A stretch of 37,363 nucleotides of DNA from DYQY01 sp964643725 (GTDB taxonomy: Bacteria; Margulisbacteria; Riflemargulisbacteria; GWF2-35-9; DYQY01). Position 1 is the first letter of the stretch, and each line of letters starts with the position of its first letter. Below the pieces are notes generated by a model that worked only from the letters and a program-made list of their open reading frames with translations, did not search any database and was not told where the DNA came from. Both the position numbers and the translations under genes were made by a program. The stretch spans positions 1 to 37,363 of the forward strand of contig CAZXTL010000020.1 of NCBI GenBank assembly GCA_964643725.1, written 5' to 3'. Below are positions 32,015-37,363 of the stretch, one piece after another.

Positions 32015-32851
32015 TTAATTTGAAACAGCGTAGGAATCTGCCATATAGGAACTTCTAACTAATGGTCCAGCAATAACCTTTAGGCCTATCTCCAGAGCAT
32101 AACGAACGTATTCATCATATTCAACTAATTCTACATATCTTGCTACCTGAAATGACTTCTTACTTGGTGCAATATACTGACCAATAGTCATAATATCAAT
32201 CCCCAACTCTTTTACTATTTTTATAAGTGATAGAACCTGCTCTTTTGTCTCACCTACCCCAACCATTATCCCTGTTTTTACTAAAATATCTGGGTAATTA
32301 TTCTTAGCATATTCTAATATCTGCAAAGAAAGATTAAAGTCACCCTCTGGTCGTATTTGAGGAAAAATATCAGGCACTACCTCCAAGTTATGATTAAAAA
32401 CAAAAGGCTTCATTTTAAGAACTTTATCTAATACAGCTTTATCACCCTTAAAATCAGGAGTTAACACTTCTATATTTACCTTTGGATATTTTTCTCTGAC
32501 CTTCTCAATTACTTCGCAGAAAACACTAGCCCCACCATCAGGCAGATCATCCCTAGTTACAGAGGTTAAGACTAAATATTTGATATTAAATTTACTTATC
32601 GTATCTAATATTTTATCTGAATCGTTTGGTGGCGGTGGCAATTCGCCTTTAGCTTTTTTAATCCCACAAAACCTACAGTTTCTAGTGCAAGTATCGCCTA
32701 AAAGTAAAAATGTAACTCTACCTTTAGAAAAACACTCTCCTCTGTTTGGACATTTTGCTTCCTCGCAAACGGTACAAATATCTTGCGGTAACTTCTTAGT
32801 GTTATAAAGTTTCTTGCGGTATTCGTTAACTATAAATGCTGGAGGTTTCAT
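32015..32851 (-). CDS. lipA: Lipoyl synthase
   Basis: Radical-SAM enzyme that inserts two sulfurs into protein-bound octanoyl groups to make lipoate. From ATG 32851 it has 278 residues. Both clusters are complete: the auxiliary cluster C29-x4-C34-x5-C40 (CEEAKCPNRGEC) and the radical-SAM motif C55-x3-C59-x2-C62 (CTRNCRFC). The conserved end RSSYMAD is present. A longer frame from 32947 runs back into the lpd gene, but its extra residues are not LipA-like, and the ATG at 32851 forms a TAATG overlap with the lpd stop plus a family-like N-terminus. No octanoyltransferase (lipB) is in the window. Confidence 0.95.
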   Translation of the reverse strand: MKPPAFIVNEYRKKLYNTKKLPQDICTVCEEAKCPNRGECFSKGRVTFLLLGDTCTRNCRFCGIKKAKGELPPPPNDSDKILDTISKFNIKYLVLTSVTRDDLPDGGASVFCEVIEKVREKYPKVNIEVLTPDFKGDKAVLDKVLKMKPFVFNHNLEVVPDIFPQIRPEGDFNLSLQILEYAKNNYPDILVKTGIMVGVGETKEQVLSLIKIVKELGIDIMTIGQYIAPSKKSFQVARYVELVEYDEYVRYALEIGLKVIAGPLVRSSYMADSYAVSN

Positions 32852-34155
32852 TAAAAAGCTTCTATGAAAAGTTCTCCATAGGTTGGATGAGCAAGAATAA
32901 GTCTCCTTAGTGAAGCTACTGTCATCTTCTCTTGAACAGCAAGGCACATGAGAGAAATAATCTCTTCTGCATATGCACCAATAATATGAGCACCTACAAT
33001 AACTTCATCCTTGAAAATTATTTTCATGAAACCTTCTGTCTCTTTTTCTATGTGTGCACGCCCTAATTGATCATAAGGAAGCTTCTTCACACTACAATCA
33101 TTTACATCTTTTTCTCTTAATCCTACTGAAGCAATTGCCGGAGAAGTATAAACCACTGAAGGAATAACTCTTTCATGGTCTACAGGTGTTCCTTTTAACA
33201 ACAATCTACCGAGTTGTTTGCCTTGGTCGGTAGCCGAGTGAGCAAACAAGCTGATACCATTAGCATCCCCAATTGCATAAATATTTTCAACAGTAGTCTG
33301 ATAACTATCGTTAACTTTTAAAAATCCTCTTGCATCCTTACCGAAACTAATATCAGTCTCTGGTAACTCTAGTTTTCTACCAGTAGCTACAAGAATACAC
33401 TCGTTCTGAAGAGTACTACCATTACTTAGGACAACACTAAGTTCTTTAGAAACACTAACTGCCTGAACTCCCTCTAAAACATTAACCCTCTTTTTCTTCA
33501 GCATTTTCTTTGCTTCAACTACGATATCTTCATCAAAATATGCCAGAATTGAGGGCATTGCTTCCAGTAAATCCACTGACACACCAAAACTTGAGAAAAA
33601 ATAAGCCATCTCCACGCCAATCGCACCACCACCAATAATAGTCATGGATTTAGGAAATTCTTTTAGCTGAAAAATGTTTTCATTAGTATAAACATTTACT
33701 AAATCCTGAAGGTCTTTTAATATTCCTGGAAATGCTGGTTTCGTACCACAAGCAATTACTAACTTATCAAAACTAATCTGATTTCCTGTTGATGTTTCTA
33801 CTACATTTTTACTAAAATGTATGACTTTTTCTTTATAAACGTCTATGCCTTTAGCAACTACCCTTTGCTCTATACCTAAGGATATTCTGCTAATTGTTCG
33901 CTCAGAAAAACTCTGTAAATCTTCTAAAGAAAAATATTTACTGTCTTCTTCGTAGCTTATTCTGTGTCTTTTTAGTTCTGACATCAGCTTTGCTCTATGA
34001 AGGTAACCCTTACTTGGGATACACCCAACATTAAGACATGTGCCACCAAATGCTCGCTCTTCAATAATGGCAACTTTCCAACCTTTGTGTATGGCATAAG
34101 AGGCTACTTCGTTACCAGCTGGTCCTCCACCAATAATAACTAAATCATAATGCAT
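32851..34155 (-). CDS. lpd: Dihydrolipoyl dehydrogenase
   Basis: FAD flavoenzyme (E3) that reoxidises dihydrolipoyl groups of 2-oxoacid dehydrogenase or glycine cleavage complexes with NAD. The 434-residue protein has the FAD loop IIGGGPAGNEVA (7-18), the redox disulfide GGTCLNVGCIPSK (C40, C45), the NAD loop IIGGGAIGVEMAYFF, AIGDANG of the FAD-binding second motif, and the C-terminal His-Glu active site in HPTYGELF. It is somewhat shorter than average (about 460). The start is fixed by a TATAAT box six bases before the ATG. Translationally coupled to lipA. No E1 or E2 genes lie nearby. Confidence 0.93.
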   Translation of the reverse strand: MHYDLVIIGGGPAGNEVASYAIHKGWKVAIIEERAFGGTCLNVGCIPSKGYLHRAKLMSELKRHRISYEEDSKYFSLEDLQSFSERTISRISLGIEQRVVAKGIDVYKEKVIHFSKNVVETSTGNQISFDKLVIACGTKPAFPGILKDLQDLVNVYTNENIFQLKEFPKSMTIIGGGAIGVEMAYFFSSFGVSVDLLEAMPSILAYFDEDIVVEAKKMLKKKRVNVLEGVQAVSVSKELSVVLSNGSTLQNECILVATGRKLELPETDISFGKDARGFLKVNDSYQTTVENIYAIGDANGISLFAHSATDQGKQLGRLLLKGTPVDHERVIPSVVYTSPAIASVGLREKDVNDCSVKKLPYDQLGRAHIEKETEGFMKIIFKDEVIVGAHIIGAYAEEIISLMCLAVQEKMTVASLRRLILAHPTYGELFIEAF

Positions 34156-34161
34156 GCTTCT

Positions 34162-34190
34162 ATTATACTGTTTATTTGTTTAATTGTTTA
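34162..34190 (-). promoter_or_regulatory. Leaderless promoter of lpd-lipA
   Basis: Minus strand: TAAACA (34190-34185, four of six consensus bases), 17 bases, perfect TATAAT (34167-34162), six bases, ATG. No Shine-Dalgarno. Confidence 0.65.
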
Positions 34191-34206
34191 TGTGTTTATG
34201 TGTTTA
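34169..34206. repeat. Short simple repeat of GTTTATGT/GTTTAATT units
   Basis: Four to five imperfect 8-10 base units based on TGTTTAT run from inside the lpd promoter spacer into the intergenic region. Low complexity and slippage-prone; no coding potential. Confidence 0.6.
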
Positions 34207-34226
34207 CTCCTCTAAGAGGTTACTGA

Positions 34227-34252
34227 GGTGGTCATTGAGCGGAGTCGAAATG
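34227..34252. repeat. Intergenic boilerplate motif (TTGAGCGGAGTCGAA)
   Basis: This GC-richer string stands out in AT-rich DNA. From memory, near-identical short sequences recur between genes in many unrelated bacteria. Only one copy is in this window. An 11-base palindrome (CCTCTAAGAGG) lies at 34208-34218 just before it. Confidence 0.45.
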
Positions 34253-34261
34253 CTCTCTAAG

Positions 34262-34828
34262 TTAACTAAGCATTGGTCTTTTAGTTATATCAGCAGAAAT
34301 TTCTTGACTACGTGCATTACGCATACCAACTAATCGTTTCATTGCTTCTTCTGCTAAAGCAAACCCTTCATCAGTTAAATAAATATTCAATAATAGCTCC
34401 TGGTAATCAAATAATGGCTTTCTTGTCCACTTATTGTTGATGCCATCTTTTATATTATTAGCAATAAGGCCTAAACCTAATAATTCTTCTGTTATTTCAT
34501 TATATAAATCTTCACAAAATTTATTTCTTCCATTGGTGGACTCGCCTGGAATCTTTCCATGAATGCAAATCTCGAGATGATTGTTTTCCTTGCACAAAGC
34601 AGAAGACACATCTTGCTCATCTTCAGCTACAAGCAATGGGTTATAATTATAATCATCTAAGATAGTCATTAAAAATTGTATGGCTTTTTCTCTCTTTTGT
34701 TCTGGAGTATCTGGAACAGAAACCTTTACTGGTGTATTTGCAGCAAACCACGCTCCAAGCCGATTAAGCATCTGAACCCATCTTGATGAACTCTTATTCT
34801 CACTAATTGAAATAATTTTATTTCTCAT
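34262..34828 (-). CDS. Protein of unknown function (188 residues)
   Basis: I do not recognise this protein. It is soluble and mixed helical, with no signal peptide or membrane helix. Visible segments: SENKSSSRWVQMLNRLGAWF (about 9-28), an acidic middle (LVAEDEQDVSSAL), an EICIHGKIPGESTNGRNKFC strand-loop, and a helical winged-helix-like end (DYQELLLNIYLTDEGFALAEEAMKRLVGMRN) in which LTDEGFALAEEA looks like the recognition part of some marR/wHTH-like folds, which I would not press. A GATAAT box six bases before the ATG suggests a leaderless transcript. It is divergent to the next unknown gene. Confidence 0.55.
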   Translation of the reverse strand: MRNKIISISENKSSSRWVQMLNRLGAWFAANTPVKVSVPDTPEQKREKAIQFLMTILDDYNYNPLLVAEDEQDVSSALCKENNHLEICIHGKIPGESTNGRNKFCEDLYNEITEELLGLGLIANNIKDGINNKWTRKPLFDYQELLLNIYLTDEGFALAEEAMKRLVGMRNARSQEISADITKRPMLS

Positions 34829-34834
34829 ATAAAA

Positions 34835-34840
34835 ATTATC
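34835..34840 (-). promoter_or_regulatory. -10 box of a leaderless promoter for the 188-residue protein gene
   Basis: GATAAT on the minus strand (five of six bases), ending six bases before the ATG at 34828. The -35 region 17 bases upstream (TACGTT) is poor. Confidence 0.45.
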
Positions 34841-34931
34841 GTGTATATAAAAACATTAACGTATCGATTGTTTCTGATTGATATTTGCTTTTTTGATTGG
34901 GAAAAAATGTAGAAACTTACGATATGTTATT

Positions 34932-35669
34932 ATGCTTAACCACAAAATAATAGCTTTAACAAAGAGACAACCCTCCAGCCTTGGGTTAAAGAAAGGACGA
35001 ATTAGCCAATATTCAGCTAACCAAATAACTAAGGCATTTATTGAAAAAGAATTTCCAATAAATTACTCTAAACAATTAGCAAACACTTTATTAAGACTTA
35101 AGGATGGTTCAATTGATTTACTTACTAAATGGAAAATCATATCAGAACAAGAAGCTGATATTCTCAAAATAAACGACTTAACCTCCACCCTAAAAATTAT
35201 TAATGAAACAGATAACTATAATTTCACTAATAATATCAAAAAACTACTTGTTGAATATTCCGCATCGCCAATAATAAAAATGGATGAGTTGTCTAGTCAT
35301 AGGAAAGCCTGTTTGTTAAGCAGACTCATTCCTGTCTCTGAGATTGAAAAAATAGTGAACCTTGGAGTACCAATAAATACTTTTTTTGAAATTATTGATT
35401 CCCGTTTTGAGCTAATAGAACAAATCGAAGAAGCTGTACTCTTTGTTAATAAACATAACGTCGAAATGAACGGAGATGCTTTTGCTTGGAGATTTCTTAT
35501 CATGTACGGCCTAAAACATGGCGAAGCTCGTTTTGAAGAAGCTAAACTATTTGTTGAACAAAATTCAGCCAGATTTATTAAAGGTAATCGCAACTCGGAC
35601 ACTGGAAGAACTGCTGCTTGGAGATATGTTTCTGATTTTGGACTAGAAAAAGCTAAAGCCTATTTGTGA
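34932..35669 (+). CDS. Protein of unknown function with C-terminal AWR-GL repeats
   Basis: I do not recognise this 245-residue helical protein. The C-terminal third contains two degenerate repeats of about 40 residues: AVLFVNKHN...DAFAWRFLIMYGL and AKLFVEQNS...TAAWRYVSDFGLEKAKAYL, each with LFV, AWR and a Y/F-GL ending. The first 60 residues include a basic, GL-rich stretch (LTKRQPSSLGLKKGR). I chose ATG 34932 because a TACGAT -10-like box lies eight bases before it, with TTGATT further up; the longer frame from 34878 would put these inside the gene. Divergent to the 188-residue gene; the stop overlaps convergent lysS by ten bases. Confidence 0.55.
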   Translation: MLNHKIIALTKRQPSSLGLKKGRISQYSANQITKAFIEKEFPINYSKQLANTLLRLKDGSIDLLTKWKIISEQEADILKINDLTSTLKIINETDNYNFTNNIKKLLVEYSASPIIKMDELSSHRKACLLSRLIPVSEIEKIVNLGVPINTFFEIIDSRFELIEQIEEAVLFVNKHNVEMNGDAFAWRFLIMYGLKHGEARFEEAKLFVEQNSARFIKGNRNSDTGRTAAWRYVSDFGLEKAKAYL

Positions 35670-37147
35670 CGCATATGCGGGAACAAAAGAACGTCTCTGA
35701 TTGATGTTTGACCTGTAATCAGCATTATTACCCTATCAATACCTATGCCTAGTCCACCTGTTGGCGGCATGCCATATTCTAAGGCTTCAACAAAATCATC
35801 GTCCATCATGTGAGCTTCATCGTCGCCAGCTAATCGTTGAGCAACCTGCTCTTCAAACCTTGCTTTCTGATCTATCGCATCGTTTAACTCAGAGTATGCA
35901 TTCGCTATCTCCATAGTATTAACGACTAACTCAAACCTCTCAACAAGTTCTGGATTATCACGATGCTTTTTCGCAAGTGGCGATGTTTCTAATGGATAGT
36001 CTGTAACAAAAGTTGGATTAATAAGCCTCAATTCTACCCTTTCATCATATAAGAAATTAATAAGCTGACCAACCGAAGAATGTTCTGGTTTTAAATGCAT
36101 ACCTTTTGACTCTATTTCTTGCTTGAGTTCAGCAAATGATTTGCCCTTAATGTCTATTCCTGAAAATTTCTTAATTAGGTCAGACATGGTTGCTCTTGTC
36201 CAAGGTGGAGTAAAGTCTATATCGTTTCCATCATAAACTATTTTATAGCTACCAGTCATATCCTTTACCAAAGAAGAAATAACATCTTCAGCAAGATCCA
36301 TCATGTCATTATAGTCAGCATATGCTTGATAAAGTTCTAATAAGGTATATTCAGGATTATGTTTGTAAGAGATGCCTTCATTTCTAAAAACTCTACCTAT
36401 TTCATAGACCTTTTCAAAGCCCCCAACAATAAGACGCTTAAGATGTAACTCCAGTGCTATTCTCATGTATAGCTTCATATCCAATGCATTATGGTGAGTA
36501 GTAAACGGTCTTGCATTTGCTCCTCCAGCGATAGCATGTAGGACAGGTGTCTCAACTTCCATAAACCCTTTCTCTTCAAACTTTCGTCTGATTAGAGAAA
36601 TAATCTTACTTCTTTTTTCAAATACATCTTTTATCTCTGGATTAGCAATAAGGTCTAAATATCTTTTACGGTATCTTAGTTCCTTGTCTTGCAAACCATG
36701 GAACTTCTCAGGAAGTGGATTAAGTGACTTTGAAAGCAACTGAAACTCTGAAACCTTTATAGTAAGTTCACCAGTTCTTGTAATAAAAAGTTCACCTTTA
36801 ACACCAATAAAATCGCCAACATCTAGTTGCGTATACCACCCGTAAGCTTCTTCACCTAGAATATCTTCTTTAGCATACACTTGAAGCTTTTCTTTGCCAT
36901 CCATCAAATTACCAAAGGACGCTTTCCCATGTCCTCTTTTTGCAATAAGTCTTCCAGCAGTAGAAACAATAACGCCTTCTTTGCCTGCGACAACTTCTTC
37001 TTGATGCTTTTCTTTAATCTCTGAAAGCGTGCTTTCTCTGTGATAAAAAGCAGGATATGGTTCTATACCAGCTAGCCTTGATTCAGCTACTTTTTCTCTT
37101 CTAATCTTAAATTCATCAATATGTTCAATGTGTTCTTGCTGTTCCAT
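35660..37147 (-). CDS. lysS: Lysyl-tRNA synthetase, class II
   Basis: Charges tRNA-Lys with lysine. The 495-residue protein has the usual length. The N-terminal OB-fold anticodon-binding domain (VSTAGRLIAKRGHGKASFGNL, about 61-81) is followed by class II motif 1 (KIISLIRRKFEEKGFMEVETP), motif 2 (YEIGRVFRNEGISYKHNPEYTLLE) and motif 3 (PPTGGLGIGIDRVIMLITG), ending in RDVLLFPHMR. These distinguish it from AsnRS and AspRS. It starts with ATG near a TATAAT box nine bases upstream. The end overlaps the convergent unknown gene. Confidence 0.97.
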   Translation of the reverse strand: MEQQEHIEHIDEFKIRREKVAESRLAGIEPYPAFYHRESTLSEIKEKHQEEVVAGKEGVIVSTAGRLIAKRGHGKASFGNLMDGKEKLQVYAKEDILGEEAYGWYTQLDVGDFIGVKGELFITRTGELTIKVSEFQLLSKSLNPLPEKFHGLQDKELRYRKRYLDLIANPEIKDVFEKRSKIISLIRRKFEEKGFMEVETPVLHAIAGGANARPFTTHHNALDMKLYMRIALELHLKRLIVGGFEKVYEIGRVFRNEGISYKHNPEYTLLELYQAYADYNDMMDLAEDVISSLVKDMTGSYKIVYDGNDIDFTPPWTRATMSDLIKKFSGIDIKGKSFAELKQEIESKGMHLKPEHSSVGQLINFLYDERVELRLINPTFVTDYPLETSPLAKKHRDNPELVERFELVVNTMEIANAYSELNDAIDQKARFEEQVAQRLAGDDEAHMMDDDFVEALEYGMPPTGGLGIGIDRVIMLITGQTSIRDVLLFPHMRHK

Positions 37148-37156
37148 AACGCAATT

Positions 37157-37162
37157 ATTATA
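37157..37162 (-). promoter_or_regulatory. -10 box of lysS
   Basis: TATAAT on the minus strand, nine bases before the lysS ATG, giving a leader of only two to four bases. The -35 region 17 bases upstream (TTTAAG) is weak. No Shine-Dalgarno. Confidence 0.5.
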
Positions 37163-37166
37163 TAGC

Positions 37167-37194
37167 TAAAAGCTGAAAGCTTAAAGCCTAAAGC
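37167..37194. repeat. Four tandem heptads of the type NNAAAGC
   Basis: TAAAAGC, TGAAAGC, TTAAAGC and CTAAAGC stand in direct succession just upstream of the lysS -10 box, with the last running into AAGCTT. They lie where the -35 would be. This may be a regulator-binding array or a slippage-derived simple repeat. Confidence 0.6.
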
Positions 37195-37263
37195 TTAATA
37201 CAATTTTTTTGTTAGTGAGGCTAACTTTGCTCTATAAAAAGTAAACTTTTAAATTGTTTTTAT

Positions 37264-37287
37264 ATAAGGGGCTCCTTATTTTTTTAT
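37264..37287 (+). terminator. Rho-independent terminator on the plus strand upstream of lysS
   Basis: ATAAGG (37264-37269) pairs with CCTTAT (37274-37279) across a four-base loop, followed by T7. In the plus direction there is no recognised gene before it for more than 1.5 kb. Two small inverted repeats lie just upstream (GTTAG/CTAAC near 37211-37225 and AAAAGT/ACTTTT near 37239-37252), so it may end a short RNA. The rest of 37288-37363 shows nothing I can identify. Confidence 0.5.
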
Positions 37288-37363
37288 TAATTGCCTTCAA
37301 GCACACGAAATTACATAGCTTAGATAACGTAAATCTCATTCAGCTACCGTTCAAACTCACCAT

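Noticed and set aside
32852..32947. N-terminal extension of lipA into lpd
   Set aside because: The extra residues are lpd sequence in another frame, and the TAATG overlap with a family-like start explains lipA fully.
1..37363. CRISPR arrays, tRNA or rRNA genes, insertion sequences, prophage
   Set aside because: I saw no regularly spaced repeats, tRNA-like ends, transposase motifs or phage structural genes; the DUF4143 gene is the only mobile-looking item.

Overview
The window is an AT-rich, very compact stretch of a flagellated, chemotactic, diderm (two-membrane) bacterium. The evidence for a second membrane is a TolC-like channel, a periplasmic adaptor with an RND pump, a secretin and a probable outer-membrane barrel. 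There are no rRNA or tRNA genes, CRISPR arrays or insertion sequences, and no gene-free stretch longer than about 220 bases. I cannot name the lineage from sequence alone. The style (AT-rich, flagellated, diderm, short intergenic boilerplate repeats, mixed leaderless and Shine-Dalgarno starts) would fit an uncultured candidate phylum such as Margulisbacteria, but this is a low-confidence guess.

Layout. 1-4186 (+): chemotaxis, with an MCP receptor (5' end cut by the window) and CheW, then CheR and CheB behind a terminator. 4256-7145 (+): a DUF4143-type AAA ATPase, shikimate dehydrogenase AroE, and a compact GspE/PilB-type ATPase whose start lies inside aroE. 7122-12957 (-): flagellar operon flgB-flgC-fliF-fliG-fliH-fliI-fliJ with no fliE. 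13049-13747 (+): divergent MerR-type regulator. 13726-15133 (-): secG plus two unknown genes. 15244-18834: a HAD phosphatase, a Fis-type DNA-binding protein without an AAA+ domain, and an unknown gene followed by a FecCD-type ABC ATPase and permease, the ATPase carrying a GC-rich palindrome in its N-terminus. 18913-21480 (+): two tandem thymidylate-kinase-like genes, a nitrilase-family amidase and two small ORFs. 21498-24819 (-): comM followed by PilN-like, PilO-position and minimal secretin genes, a probable competence/type IV pilus cluster. 24930-31987 (-): an outer-membrane protein and a TolC-HlyD-RND efflux set whose RND protein carries an RDD-like C-terminal membrane domain. 32015-34155 (-): lpd-lipA. 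34262-35669: two unknown genes. 35660-37147 (-): lysS.

How it works together. MCP, CheW, CheR and CheB form the adapting receptor array that controls the flagellum, whose MS ring, switch, rod base and export ATPase complex are encoded by the flagellar operon. CheA and CheY are not here. ComM, the pilus-like genes and the separate GspE-like ATPase look like parts of a reduced DNA-uptake or type IV pilus machine.

The strongest unexplained signal is promoter architecture. At least nine transcription-unit-initial genes have a sigma70-like -10 box ending only 6 or 7 bases before the start codon, several with a good -35 exactly 17 bases further up. This predicts transcripts that begin at the start codon (leaderless mRNA). 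Other units, such as comM, use a consensus promoter, a short leader and a clear Shine-Dalgarno sequence, so two initiation modes seem to coexist.
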